From Stieleria tagensis (GTDB lineage Bacteria; Planctomycetota; Planctomycetia; Pirellulales; Pirellulaceae), in the NCBI RefSeq assembly GCF_024129865.1, contig NZ_JAMYFE010000009.1:1-61658 (forward strand): a DNA stretch of 61,658 nucleotides, written 5' to 3'. The notes beneath the pieces were generated by a model, which saw only the letters and a list, made by a program, of their open reading frames with translations, was not told the origin of the DNA and ran no database searches. Shown here in pieces: positions 36,604-45,555 of the stretch (position 1 is its first letter; every line of letters starts with the position of its first letter). The position numbers were made by a program, and so were the translations under genes.

Positions 36604-37845
36604 ATGAGACGCGCTCGTTTTCTGTTGCCGATTTTCGCCCTGGCCGCTTTCTGCGGCTGTGATGTGCCGGTGGAACAATACCCGGCGAATCAGTTGCATG
36701 CGCTGGTCGTCGCCACCAGTCGCCATGTCCCCACCGAAGTCGCTGCCCAAGACAGCGCGGCGGTGGTGGAGGCTTGGTTCGGCACACCGATCCGGCCCCG
36801 TTGGCCTGTCGATCAAATGTCCGGCGCGGCGGCCAAGCAGTTGGTCGATCCCGATCACTTGATGCGTGCGGCCGGCCGCGTTTACAGCGACCAACAGAAC
36901 CGGCATTTTGGATTGTTCAACGAGCACTGCGTGACCTGCCACGGCGTCGCCGGTGGCGGCGATGGGCCGGCGTCGTTGTTGCAGAATCCCTATCCCCGTG
37001 ACTTTCGCGCCGGGGTCTTTAAGTGGAAATCCACCCATCGCTCGAGCAAACCGACGCGTCATGATTTGACGACTATTTTGCAACACGGTGTGCCCGGAAC
37101 CGGGATGCCCTCGTTTGCGAGTTTGTCGACCGAAGATTTACAGGCACTGGTGGACTACGTGATCTACCTGTCCGTACGGGGCGAATTTGAACGGGGGCTG
37201 ATCAGTCAGGCTGTCGATACGTTGGGATACGAAATCGAGCGTCCCGATCCCGAGGCCAGTCTGACGACGTTATTGGATCCCACTGGGGACAGCCCGGCAG
37301 AGTCGAGTGATGCCATGCAGGTAGCCCGCCAACTACTCGATCAAATCTGTGGCGAATGGGTCGATGCCACCGCAGAGGTGATCGAGGTGCCCGCCGAAAC
37401 GCCTGACGATGCGGAATCTGTTCGTCGAGGTCGGGAATTGTTCCATGGCCAAATCGCAAACTGTGTGGGATGCCATGGTCCCGGTGGCAACGCGGAAGTC
37501 GCGACGTTGGACTATGACGATTGGACTAAAGAATTCACCACTCGATTGGCGATCACACCCAGCGATCGCGAAGCGGTCAAACCATTCCGCCAGGCCGGTG
37601 CGCTGCGTCCACGCCAAATCCATCCTCGCAAACTCTCTGACGGCGTGTATCGCGGCGGTGGGGATGGAGACACACTCTATCGCCGAATTGTCGGTGGCAT
37701 CGCCGGGACGCCGATGCCAAGCCAAATCATTGCCCAACAGGCCACGGCAACCGGATTGAGCCAAGCCCAGGTCTGGGATTTGGTCCACTATCTTCATTCA
37801 CTCTCAGGGGTTCATTCACTCTCCGAGGACCAAGTCGAACAATGA
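36604..37845 (+). CDS. Dihaem cytochrome c lipoprotein
   Basis: A 413-aa c-type cytochrome. The N-terminus MRRARFLLPIFALAAFCGCD ends in a lipobox with the lipidated Cys at 19, so the protein is membrane-attached on the periplasmic side. Two haem sites are readable: CVTCH at 109-113 with the axial Met in GTGMPSF, and CVGCH at 287-291 with the axial Met in GTPMPSQ; each half is a cytochrome c domain. It likely donates electrons to a terminal oxidase or forms part of an alternative complex III-oxidase supercomplex, as the downstream heme A and copper-insertion genes suggest. The stop overlaps the next start (ATGA). The oxidase subunits themselves are not in the window. Confidence 0.94.
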   Translation: MRRARFLLPIFALAAFCGCDVPVEQYPANQLHALVVATSRHVPTEVAAQDSAAVVEAWFGTPIRPRWPVDQMSGAAAKQLVDPDHLMRAAGRVYSDQQNRHFGLFNEHCVTCHGVAGGGDGPASLLQNPYPRDFRAGVFKWKSTHRSSKPTRHDLTTILQHGVPGTGMPSFASLSTEDLQALVDYVIYLSVRGEFERGLISQAVDTLGYEIERPDPEASLTTLLDPTGDSPAESSDAMQVARQLLDQICGEWVDATAEVIEVPAETPDDAESVRRGRELFHGQIANCVGCHGPGGNAEVATLDYDDWTKEFTTRLAITPSDREAVKPFRQAGALRPRQIHPRKLSDGVYRGGGDGDTLYRRIVGGIAGTPMPSQIIAQQATATGLSQAQVWDLVHYLHSLSGVHSLSEDQVEQ

Positions 37846-38021
37846 GTCGTGAGAGCTTTCGCAGCATCGGCGCTGTCCTGGGACTGGTCCTGGGAATCCT
37901 GGTCATGTGGTTGGCCGGCCAGAGAGGCGTGTTGCCGGGTGCCATTTTTGGCGCCGGCGGGGCGTTGGCTGGTGGCGTGATCGGCGAACGGATTCACGCC
38001 TTTCGGCATAGGCAGCGATGA
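37842..38021 (+). CDS. Small Gly-rich membrane protein, 59 aa
   Basis: A short frame overlaps the cytochrome gene and the heme A synthase gene by four bases each (ATGA at both ends), a strong sign that it is a real coupled gene. It begins MSRESFRSIGAVLGLVLGIL and has two hydrophobic segments, about 8-26 and 31-49 (GAIFGAGGALAGGVIGE), with a basic end (HAFRHRQR). No family recognised. Its position suggests a role in oxidase assembly or in membrane attachment of the cytochrome. Confidence 0.75.
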   Translation: MSRESFRSIGAVLGLVLGILVMWLAGQRGVLPGAIFGAGGALAGGVIGERIHAFRHRQR

Positions 38022-39067
38022 ACCAGACCCCACCAACCGAGACGTCAGCTGACGACTTGCAAACCGCTGGCGACGCTGCCCCACCGTCCGGCGGCCCTGC
38101 GGCGGATTCGCGCTGGCTGCACCGTTTGTCGTTGTTGTCGGTGTTGCTGGTGTGGCCGCTGATCTGGGTGGGCGGGTTGGTGACAACCTATGACGCGGGG
38201 ATGGCGGTTCCCGATTGGCCGGGCACCTACGGTTACAACCTGTTTCTGTATCCGTTGTCGACATGGCTGTATGGACCGTTTGATTTGTTCATCGAACACG
38301 GCCACCGATTATTGGGCGCGGTGGTGGGGTTGGTGGCGATCGGAATGGTGGTCGCAGCGGTGGTCGAGCGCAGTCGTCGCTGGGTGCGATGGTTGACCGT
38401 CGGGATCTTGTTGGCCGTGATTTCGCAAGGCGTGCTTGGTGGGATTCGGGTGTTGTTGGGTGATCGGACGTTTGCCATGATTCACGGCTGTTTTGGTCCG
38501 CTCGTGTTTGCCCTGTGCTGTATCGCCGCAGTGGTGACCAGTCGAACGTGGTGGCAGCGACGGCGGGCGGTATCAGCGACGCCGAAACCACTGGCCAATT
38601 GGGTGGTCGTGGTGGCGGTTTTGCCGGTGCTGTTAAGCTATTTGCAACTGGTGTTGGGGGCCCAACTGCGGCACGTCCAGCCGGCAACCACGCCGCGGAC
38701 ATTCACGCTGATTGTCGCGGTCCACATTGTCACAGCGTGCGTGTTATGGCTGCTGACGCCGATTTTGTTTGTTTTGGTACGTCGCTGCGGCGATTTGACG
38801 CTGTCCAGGCCGGCCGGTTGGCTGATATTGTTTGTAGGCACGCAGATCCTGCTCGGCACGGGGAGTTGGATCGTCAATTATGGTTGGCCGAGCGTCTTGG
38901 ATTTTCTGCCCTTTGGCGAAGGATTCCTCGTTCGCAGCAAAGGATTTCTCGATTCAATCATCGTGACGGCGCATGTCGCCGTAGGGTCGTTGATTTTGGC
39001 GACCAGCGCAGTGGTCTTGGTCCAGACCCTGCGTCAAAAGTATCTAGTCGCCCACGAATCAAATTAA
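38018..39067 (+). CDS. ctaA: Heme A synthase (COX15/CtaA family)
   Basis: CtaA oxidises the C8 methyl of heme O to make heme A for aa3-type oxidases. The 349-aa protein has about eight membrane helices. The heme-ligand and catalytic His motifs are readable: IEHGHRLLGAVVG in the first half, FAMIHGCFGPLVF, then AVHIVTACVLW and VTAHVAVGSLIL in the second half. The N-terminal start region has the typical GGLVTTYDAGMAVPDWPGT motif. It overlaps the 59-aa gene and is followed one base later by ctaB, a normal pairing. Confidence 0.95.
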   Translation: MNQTPPTETSADDLQTAGDAAPPSGGPAADSRWLHRLSLLSVLLVWPLIWVGGLVTTYDAGMAVPDWPGTYGYNLFLYPLSTWLYGPFDLFIEHGHRLLGAVVGLVAIGMVVAAVVERSRRWVRWLTVGILLAVISQGVLGGIRVLLGDRTFAMIHGCFGPLVFALCCIAAVVTSRTWWQRRRAVSATPKPLANWVVVVAVLPVLLSYLQLVLGAQLRHVQPATTPRTFTLIVAVHIVTACVLWLLTPILFVLVRRCGDLTLSRPAGWLILFVGTQILLGTGSWIVNYGWPSVLDFLPFGEGFLVRSKGFLDSIIVTAHVAVGSLILATSAVVLVQTLRQKYLVAHESN

Positions 39068-39068
39068 A

Positions 39069-40154
39069 ATGTCTTCCAACGTTCTCGACACCGCAGCCTC
39101 GCGGCAGGCAACCCTGCCGCCCCGGGCGTTTGATTCCTGTTCCAACGTGGCGGTCTTGGACCCGGAAAAAGAATTGTCCACGTTGCATTCGGATCGCGAC
39201 CCCATGGTTGAATTATCACCGACGACTGAGATTCCCGGTTCGCAGGCCAGCGGTTCGCAGGCGGCATTGGCACAGGCCAGTTGGAGCGTTGTGCTATCGG
39301 ATTTGGTTCAGCTGACCAAGCCACGCATTGTGGTCATGATTTTGGTCACCACCGTTTCCACCGCGATCATCGCAGCCGGCGGTGCGGTGTCGCTGGAGAT
39401 GATGACGTTGTTGTTGTTGGGGACAGGAATGGTCGCCGGCAGCGCAGGCGGGGCGAACCAGATTTGGGAACGGGTGATCGATCGCCGCATGCCGCGGACT
39501 GCGATTCGACCGCTGCCATCGGGGCGGATGTCGACCGGACTGGCCACTGCATTCACCTGTTCGATGGGCACGCTGGGGTTGGCTTTGTTGGGAATGCGTT
39601 TTGGGGTCACACCAGCGCTGGTCGGGTTGGCGACTTGGGTGTTGTACGTGTTCGTCTACACGCCGATGAAAACTCGCACCTCCTGGAACACCACCGTGGG
39701 CGCGATTGCCGGCGCCTTACCGATGCTGATCGGATACACGGCGCTGGGCGGATCGCTGCAAAGCCCGACGGGTTGGTTGTTGTTCGGCGTGCTGGCCGCG
39801 TGGCAATATCCGCACTTCATGGCGATCGCCTGGTTGTACCGACGGCAATACGACGAAGCTGGTTTTTGCATGTCGACCACGGTGGAACCGACCGGTGTGT
39901 CGGCGGCCATCCAAAGCATCGTCGGCTCGATCGCCGTGATCGCTTGTGGGGTCGGGCTCTGTTTCCTGTCGCCGGGAACCACCGCGGCCATCGTCGGTAG
40001 CGTCGCCGTCTTGGCAGCCACCTTGCCGATGTTAAAAGCGTCCATTCGATTCGCAGTGAAACGCGATGATTTGACGGCACGTCGGCTGCTGCGTTCTTCG
40101 TTATTGGTTTTGCCGGCTGTGTTGGCAGTCGTCACGATTCGTGTGTTTTGGTGA
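39069..40154 (+). CDS. ctaB: Heme O synthase (protoheme IX farnesyltransferase)
   Basis: CtaB (COX10) adds a farnesyl group to heme B. This 361-aa UbiA-family membrane protein has the key diphosphate-binding region GGANQIWERVIDRRMPRTAI followed by RPLPSGR, and about nine membrane helices. The first ~75 residues are an unusual non-membrane extension (with LDPEKELSTLHSDRDP) before the first helix near LTKPRIVVMILVTTV; an internal start could remove part of it. It sits between ctaA and the SCO gene in the assembly operon. Confidence 0.95.
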   Translation: MSSNVLDTAASRQATLPPRAFDSCSNVAVLDPEKELSTLHSDRDPMVELSPTTEIPGSQASGSQAALAQASWSVVLSDLVQLTKPRIVVMILVTTVSTAIIAAGGAVSLEMMTLLLLGTGMVAGSAGGANQIWERVIDRRMPRTAIRPLPSGRMSTGLATAFTCSMGTLGLALLGMRFGVTPALVGLATWVLYVFVYTPMKTRTSWNTTVGAIAGALPMLIGYTALGGSLQSPTGWLLFGVLAAWQYPHFMAIAWLYRRQYDEAGFCMSTTVEPTGVSAAIQSIVGSIAVIACGVGLCFLSPGTTAAIVGSVAVLAATLPMLKASIRFAVKRDDLTARRLLRSSLLVLPAVLAVVTIRVFW

Positions 40155-40157
40155 GTC

Positions 40158-40832
40158 ATGAGAACTGCGACTAATCTGATTGCAATCCTTGCCGTGGGAG
40201 CCGTATTGGGTCTGATCGGTCGATCGATACGCAGCATTCCCGAACCAGCCGGTCCAGGCCCGGACGACATCGTCCACACACCGGACGTCGCTCCCGGTGA
40301 AAAACCGTTGGTGGACGCGTCCCAGATCGCCAACGATGAAGTCGCTCACCCGCCGGAAGACGAAGCTTGGCTTAGTCGGTTCGAGTTGACCGAGCGAAGT
40401 GGCAAGTTGGTCAACAGCGAAGACTTATTGGGCGCTCCCTATGTCGTTAGCTTTTTCTTCACCCGCTGTCCCAGTATTTGTGTCCAGCAAAACCAGAAGC
40501 TGAAGGAACTGCAAGACAAGTTTGCCGGGCAGGCCGTGAAGTTCATCGCGATTTCGGTGGATCCCGAAAATGACACTCCCCAGCGGATGCGTGAATACGC
40601 CGCTCGTTTTGGTGCTGACGAAGACCAGTGGTTGTTTTTGACCGGCGATCTGTTGTACACCCGTCGCATCGGTGCCGAAATTTTTCAGCAACCGGTCGAC
40701 AAGCAATTTCATACCGAAAAGTTTGCCCTGGTCGATGTCGATGGCAAGATCGAAGGCTTTTATGAATGGCCGAACGAAAAACAATTCAAGAAGCTTGAAG
40801 AAGCAATTGAAAAACAACTGGGGGATCACTGA
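40158..40832 (+). CDS. SCO1/SenC-family copper chaperone
   Basis: SCO proteins deliver copper to the CuA site of cytochrome oxidase subunit II. The 224-aa protein has an N-terminal membrane anchor (LIAILAVGAVLGLIG), then a thioredoxin-like domain with the copper-binding CPSIC at 104-108 (FFFTRCPSICVQQ) and a His at 185 (KQFHTEKF). The segment FIAISVDPENDTPQRMREYA is highly typical. Position directly after heme A/O synthases supports a cytochrome oxidase assembly role. Its stop overlaps the next start by one base. Confidence 0.96.
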   Translation: MRTATNLIAILAVGAVLGLIGRSIRSIPEPAGPGPDDIVHTPDVAPGEKPLVDASQIANDEVAHPPEDEAWLSRFELTERSGKLVNSEDLLGAPYVVSFFFTRCPSICVQQNQKLKELQDKFAGQAVKFIAISVDPENDTPQRMREYAARFGADEDQWLFLTGDLLYTRRIGAEIFQQPVDKQFHTEKFALVDVDGKIEGFYEWPNEKQFKKLEEAIEKQLGDH

Positions 40833-41299
40833 TGTGGCAAATCCTGGCGGATAATCTTCCGCACTGCACGGCGCTACTCAATGCGCTGGCGGCGGGGGTG
40901 TTGGCCGCAGGGTTGATTAAAATCCGCCAGGGCAAGGCGCGGGTGCACAAAAAATTGATGCTCACCGCACTCGGGATCAGTGCCGTGTTTTTGGCGCTCT
41001 ATCTGTTGCACAAGGTCGCGCTTTACCAGACCACCGGCGCGCCCAACAAACGCTTTCCCACCGACACCGCGATCGCACCGTTGGCCGCTCGCTACACCTA
41101 CTACGCCATCCTGGGCACTCACCTGTTGCTGGCCATCACAGTGCCAGTGCTCGCATTGCGTGCGGTCTATCTGGCGATGAAAGGCCGCATCGTCGCCCAC
41201 AAACGCTTAGTGCGCTACGCATTCCCGATCTGGATGTACGTGTCGGTCACCGGTGTGCTGGTGTACTTGATGCTGTATCAGTTGTATCCGGCAGCCTAA
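40832..41299 (+). CDS. DUF420 membrane protein, oxidase-assembly associated
   Basis: A 155-aa protein with four membrane helices and conserved His residues (LPHCTALLNALAAG; KARVHKKLMLTAL; LGTHLLLAITVPVL; RIVAHKRLVRYAFPIWMYV). DUF420 proteins are usually encoded with cytochrome oxidase assembly genes; the Bacillus relative CtaM is needed for caa3/aa3 oxidase assembly. Here it ends the assembly operon. It overlaps the SCO gene by one base. Exact role inferred from context. Confidence 0.92.
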   Translation: MWQILADNLPHCTALLNALAAGVLAAGLIKIRQGKARVHKKLMLTALGISAVFLALYLLHKVALYQTTGAPNKRFPTDTAIAPLAARYTYYAILGTHLLLAITVPVLALRAVYLAMKGRIVAHKRLVRYAFPIWMYVSVTGVLVYLMLYQLYPAA

Positions 41300-41306
41300 T
41301 TCTTAA

Positions 41307-41354
41307 GGGAGAGTGACGAGAGCGAAGTCGCAATTTGCCGATCCATTTGAATTG
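41307..41354. repeat. 48-bp dispersed repeat, inverted copy of 35024-35071
   Basis: Aligned in opposite orientation with 35024-35071 it matches at 43 of 48 positions, with the shared core GATTTGCCGATCCATTTG or near it. It lies just after the DUF420 stop codon, between convergent genes. The rest of this gap (to 41475) has no gene; a GGGAAGC/GCTTCCC hairpin overlaps the plsC stop. Confidence 0.85.
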
Positions 41355-41475
41355 GGAATGCAGTTTAGCGCAACTTCAAAACTCAGGCCCATGCGTTTCC
41401 CCTGAAAACGCACTTTCAAACGGCCTTTCGGGCATTGCAGGGAACCTGGGAATACACCATGCGTCCGCGGGGAAG

Positions 41476-42126
41476 CTAGGGGGTGGCTTCCCAGCGAGGG
41501 ATGTTCAGTTCGGATTCCAACCGGTTCATCGTCTCGTGAATCTGTTGCATGAAGCTGTCTTTTTTGCCGGTCCAGTGAATCGGTTGGCCGACCGAGACGT
41601 CGCAAAAAAACGGCACCAGAATTCCTTCGCCTTTGGGTAGTGAACGGCCCAGGCCATGCATGAAGACGGGCGTGAATCCGATTTCTGGAAAACGTTTGGC
41701 GATGTGGGCGATTCCGGTTTTGAATTCGTCCCGTTGCTCAGGCGAGCCGCGACTGCCTTCGGGGAACAGGATCAGGATTTTGTCTTGTCGCAACGCTTCG
41801 CAAATTCCCGCCAACGGATCGCGACGCGCCCCTTTGACCTCGCGGTCCAACGGAATGATGCCGATGATTTTGGTGGAAAACCAGGCCATCAGTGGGTTTC
41901 GTAAAAAGTGGTCCGCTGCGGCGACCGGATGAACATCCTTTAATCGATTCATCCCCAAGAGCGTCATCAATACCATCGTGTCCAAATGGCTGTTGTGGTT
42001 GGCAATGACAACCGCGGGGCCTTGTTTGGGCAATCGATTGGGACGACGCACATTCAATCCGATGACGATCAAAATCACCGGTCGAACGATCACCAGAAAA
42101 TACAAATAGCGCAGTGCATGAATCAT
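41476..42126 (-). CDS. plsC: 1-acyl-sn-glycerol-3-phosphate acyltransferase
   Basis: PlsC acylates lysophosphatidate to phosphatidate, the substrate of CdsA. The 216-aa membrane-associated protein has the catalytic H-x4-D motif as ANHNSHLDTMVL and the glycerophosphate-binding LFPEGSRGSPEQ, with an N-terminal hydrophobic helix (YLYFLVIVRPVILIVIGL). Three bases separate it from cdsA upstream, so the two are co-transcribed. Length is at the short end of normal. Confidence 0.92.
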   Translation of the reverse strand: MIHALRYLYFLVIVRPVILIVIGLNVRRPNRLPKQGPAVVIANHNSHLDTMVLMTLLGMNRLKDVHPVAAADHFLRNPLMAWFSTKIIGIIPLDREVKGARRDPLAGICEALRQDKILILFPEGSRGSPEQRDEFKTGIAHIAKRFPEIGFTPVFMHGLGRSLPKGEGILVPFFCDVSVGQPIHWTGKKDSFMQQIHETMNRLESELNIPRWEATP

Positions 42127-42129
42127 CGA

Positions 42130-43155
42130 TCAACCGTAACAGTAATAGATGAAATGAAAAAACAGAGGCGCGGTGTAGGTCAAGCTGTCGACACGGTCCA
42201 AGGTGGTTGCATGTCCGGGCAGTGATCCGGCATTTTCGTCCACCCCCAAATCTCGTTTGAACGCGGCAATCGAAATGTCGCCGGCGAATCCGGCGAGACC
42301 GATGATCAGTCCGGCCAACAACGACCGCGGCAGATCCATCAACGTTAGCCAGGGTCCGACCAAGCCGGACAAGATCACCGTCGAAATGATCCCGCCGACC
42401 AAACCACCGACCGTTTTGCTGGGACTGACCTTGGGCAGCAACGGCGTTTTGCCGATTGATTTTCCCCAACAGAATTGCGCGGCATCATTGAATTGCGTCA
42501 ACACGACCAAAAAGACCAGCAGTGCTGCACCACAGGATTCCTTTGACAGATCGGTCGGCCAGTTGGCTGCCACACGTGCCGTTGTGACGGGCGTGATCGC
42601 CAGCAGCATTGCCGCGTGAGAGAGACTGAACACCGTGGTCATCAGCCCCCACTGGACCGTGCCGATCGCTCGCAAGAAGCCTTTGGTTTCGCCGATCAGA
42701 ACCATTCGTGTTGGCAGCCACATGAACATGTAGACGGGAATGAAGATCACAAACATTCCGAACCAATGTGTGCCGACGCACAGGTATTGCAGCGGGATCG
42801 CCAGGTAGGCCCAGAACAGCACGCGGTGATCTGCACGTCGCGTCGGGATCAGCGACAAGAATTCTTTGAACGCGATAAAGCTGACGAAGGCGAAGAACGC
42901 AACCGCGGTTGTCTGGGAAACACTCAGCATGACCACAAAGATGGCCAAGGTGATCCACCAGGTTCGAATCCGCTGTGCGACTTTGGGATCGCCCCGCTTT
43001 CCGCTCATGCGGCGGCGAAAAAATAGCACCACGTTGGCCGACAGCAATGCGATCGCGACGCCTAGGAACGTTTGGTGAATCGGGCCCGACAGGGATAGGA
43101 AAACGTCGCTCACCGCAGTGCCTCTTTGAACGATGAACTCGACCGACGGTGACAT
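42130..43155 (-). CDS. cdsA: Phosphatidate cytidylyltransferase
   Basis: CdsA makes CDP-diacylglycerol from phosphatidate and CTP. The 341-aa protein has about eight membrane helices, and near the C-terminus the family signature reads AAFKRDLGVDENAGSLPGHA followed by TTLDRVDSLTY, with the KRD and DRVD residues of the consensus. It is flanked by a short-chain dehydrogenase gene upstream (32 bases) and plsC downstream (3 bases), forming a phospholipid operon. CTP would come from PyrG at 53765-55405. Confidence 0.93.
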   Translation of the reverse strand: MSPSVEFIVQRGTAVSDVFLSLSGPIHQTFLGVAIALLSANVVLFFRRRMSGKRGDPKVAQRIRTWWITLAIFVVMLSVSQTTAVAFFAFVSFIAFKEFLSLIPTRRADHRVLFWAYLAIPLQYLCVGTHWFGMFVIFIPVYMFMWLPTRMVLIGETKGFLRAIGTVQWGLMTTVFSLSHAAMLLAITPVTTARVAANWPTDLSKESCGAALLVFLVVLTQFNDAAQFCWGKSIGKTPLLPKVSPSKTVGGLVGGIISTVILSGLVGPWLTLMDLPRSLLAGLIIGLAGFAGDISIAAFKRDLGVDENAGSLPGHATTLDRVDSLTYTAPLFFHFIYYCYG

Positions 43156-43187
43156 CCATGGGGGCCGATGCGAAGAATGAAACGGTT

Positions 43188-43940
43188 CTACAGGGTTTGG
43201 CCGCCGTCGATGCTGAGTATTTGGCCGGTCGCCATCGAAGTTCCCGTGGCAAAGAATAACACAGCGTCAGCGATGTCGTCGGGTTGCGATGCTTTGGGGA
43301 TTGGGTAGTCGGCGACCATTTCTTCCAAGTCCCAATCGGTGTCCGCCTGACGGATCCAACGACTGTCGATCGGGCCCGGACAGACCGCATTGACACGCAC
43401 CTCGGGCGCCAGCACCCGTGCCAAGGATTTAGTCATCGTGTTGAGCCCGGCTTTGGTGGTGCAGTACGCGATCGACGAACCGTTTCCGGTGATTCCGGCA
43501 ACGGAGCTGATGTTGATCACGCTTCCGGCGCCGCTGGCGCGCAGCAGAGTCGCCGCGGCGCGGGTGACAAAGAAGGCTCCCTTTAAGTTGACGGCCAGCA
43601 TCCGATCCCACATCGCTTCGGTCAGTGATTCCAAGTCGCGGTGCTCAATGAATGAGGTCGTCGCAGCGTTGTTGACAAGCACGTCTAGTCGGCCGAACTG
43701 GTCGTCGATCTCAGCAATCATCTCGCGGACACGGGTGTCGTCGGATACATCGCAGCAAATCACCAGCACCTTGGACCCCAGTGCTTCGGCCTCCGCTGCG
43801 GTCTGCAACGCATCGGCTTCGCTGCGTGAGTAGTTGACGACGACATCGTATCCGCGGCGCGCGAATTGAAGGATGCAAGCACGACCGACGCCGGTTGCGG
43901 ATCCGGTGACTAAAGCGACTGGGCGAACTGCATCCGGCAT
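43188..43940 (-). CDS. Short-chain dehydrogenase/reductase
   Basis: A 250-aa classical SDR. The cofactor motif is VTGSATGVGRACIL, NNAATT follows, the catalytic Ser is in INISSVAGITG, and the YxxxK is YCTTK in SIAYCTTKAGLN. The end (GTSMATGQILSIDGGQTL) is typical of FabG-like enzymes that use NAD(P)H. It starts the operon with cdsA and plsC, so a lipid-linked substrate is plausible, but substrate cannot be told from sequence. Confidence 0.92.
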   Translation of the reverse strand: MPDAVRPVALVTGSATGVGRACILQFARRGYDVVVNYSRSEADALQTAAEAEALGSKVLVICCDVSDDTRVREMIAEIDDQFGRLDVLVNNAATTSFIEHRDLESLTEAMWDRMLAVNLKGAFFVTRAAATLLRASGAGSVINISSVAGITGNGSSIAYCTTKAGLNTMTKSLARVLAPEVRVNAVCPGPIDSRWIRQADTDWDLEEMVADYPIPKASQPDDIADAVLFFATGTSMATGQILSIDGGQTL

Positions 43941-44380
43941 CAGGGAATCTCTCGAGAAAAGGGGGCAAATGTCGTCTCACTAACGGAGCCTACCGGGCCC
44001 GATTGTACACGCCAAAAAATTCGACACAGAAACACGGTGCCACCTGATAGCGGGCGCGGTTTTTGAAATTCCAAAAACTTTGTTCGGCTCAGCTTTCACT
44101 AATGGGGATGCAGTTCCCGTTGAACGCAATGACAGTGGCAATCGGAAACGCTGGGTTGGCGGGCAAGCGTCACTCGGCGGCCTTCATCGTTTCTGCATCA
44201 ATCGATCACTCCGTTCTCATCATCGCTGGTTCTAATCCCCGCCCATCAGATGACCGGTTGGGTCTTACTGGCGGCCAATTTGTTAGCTCCTACAGCTTGT
44301 TGGCTCCCACAGTGACTCGATCAGTTCCTTGTAAACAAAAAAGCAGTTCAAACCTTCCTTAAAAACTAGGAACCCACTAC
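43941..44380. other. Divergent intergenic region before the DUF1559 gene
   Basis: This 440-base stretch separates the SDR gene from the DUF1559 gene and looks more A/T-rich toward its right end. A small inverted repeat GTTTTTG-AAATTC-CAAAAAC lies at 44059-44078 and could be an operator. Two near-direct copies of GTTAGCTCCTACAG / GTTGGCTCCCACAG occur near 44280-44312. A 99-codon frame at 44063 has no recognisable features. Confidence 0.4.
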
Positions 44381-45490
44381 GTGGACAACAACATTCCACA
44401 ACGACGTGCTGACCAACCAAACGTGAAGTCTGGTTTTACACTGGTTGAGTTATTGGTCGTGATCGCGATCATCGGAATTCTGGTCGGGCTGTTACTGCCC
44501 GCCGTTCAGTCGGCCCGTGAAGCGGCGCGGCGGATGCAATGCCAGAACAACATGAAACAACTGGGACTAGCGTTACACAATCACATGAGTGTGTTTCGCG
44601 CTTTCCCACCTGGAAACGTCAACTATGACGAAAATGGCAACCGCTTCAAAACCGGTGGCTGGCAGCACGGTCAAAACGAACTGGGCTGGCACTGGTTGCC
44701 GATGCTGTTTCCCTACATCGAGCAAGAGGGTTTGTGGGACAAAGTCGAACGTTGTGACGCCGACCAATCGGGGCATACAGCAAACCCTTGTGACCACTGC
44801 GAATACATGGATTCGAATGACAACTTTGGTCGTGACCAGTTGCCGGCGTTCTCGCACTGCCCGTCAGCCATCACCGACAACGTTCAATTCACCGATGGCA
44901 GCTATGGGCTCGAGTCGTTAGCCAAAGGCAACAATTACGCGGCGAGTTGGGGTTCTGGAAACATGCTGTCCTGGGAAGACCCCAAAACACGTGGAGCGTT
45001 CGGTACCTACTACGTTCATCAAGACAAAATCATCAATAATGGAATCGCCGGCGATCGCTACCAAAACCGCAACGGTCGTGGTGCGAATGATTTCACCGAT
45101 GGCTTGAGTAACACCGTTGCCTTGGCCGAAGTCATCAGTTCCGCCTCCGGCGGATCGGATCAGCGAACGGACATCCGCGGCGTTTGGATGTCACCGGCGA
45201 TGGGAGCGACCATTTTTACCGCGTTTTTGAATCCTAATTCTCGGGAGAAGGACACGCTGGCCGCCTGCGATGAAACCATCGGCGATGAAGTGCGTCCCAA
45301 TATCGCCTGTCTGGAAGAACGTGACACGGCGGATGTCTACGCCGCATCGCGTAGTTACCACAGCGGCGGTGTCAACGCGTTGATGGCCGACGGTTCGGTG
45401 CGCTTTGTCACTGAATCGATCGACAATCTCAAGATTTGGCGGCCAATGAATACCGTGCAAAACAACGAAGTGTTGCCGAACGAAGAATAG
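44381..45490 (+). CDS. DUF1559 protein with prepilin-type cleavage signal
   Basis: A 369-aa protein of a family greatly expanded in planctomycetes. The type IV prepilin-like signal is GFTLVELLVVIAIIGILVG, cleaved after the Gly by a prepilin peptidase and followed by SAREAARRMQCQNNMKQLGL. The DUF1559 domain fills the rest and ends with the family H-x-G-G...DGSVRF motif (YHSGGVNALMADGSVRFV). These are thought to be pseudopilins or surface proteins; their role is not established. A GTG start is used, with AGGA upstream. The small lipoprotein gene 65 bases downstream is a usual companion. Confidence 0.95.
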   Translation: MDNNIPQRRADQPNVKSGFTLVELLVVIAIIGILVGLLLPAVQSAREAARRMQCQNNMKQLGLALHNHMSVFRAFPPGNVNYDENGNRFKTGGWQHGQNELGWHWLPMLFPYIEQEGLWDKVERCDADQSGHTANPCDHCEYMDSNDNFGRDQLPAFSHCPSAITDNVQFTDGSYGLESLAKGNNYAASWGSGNMLSWEDPKTRGAFGTYYVHQDKIINNGIAGDRYQNRNGRGANDFTDGLSNTVALAEVISSASGGSDQRTDIRGVWMSPAMGATIFTAFLNPNSREKDTLAACDETIGDEVRPNIACLEERDTADVYAASRSYHSGGVNALMADGSVRFVTESIDNLKIWRPMNTVQNNEVLPNEE

Positions 45491-45555
45491 GTCGGCAGTC
45501 GCTTGATTTCCCCCTCCTCCACCCTATGAAAGTCTGTTTGTTAGAAAGTCAAAAG

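Noticed and set aside
44063-44362. 99-codon frame before the DUF1559 gene
   Set aside because: No ribosome-binding site or recognisable feature, and the sequence is not protein-like in composition.
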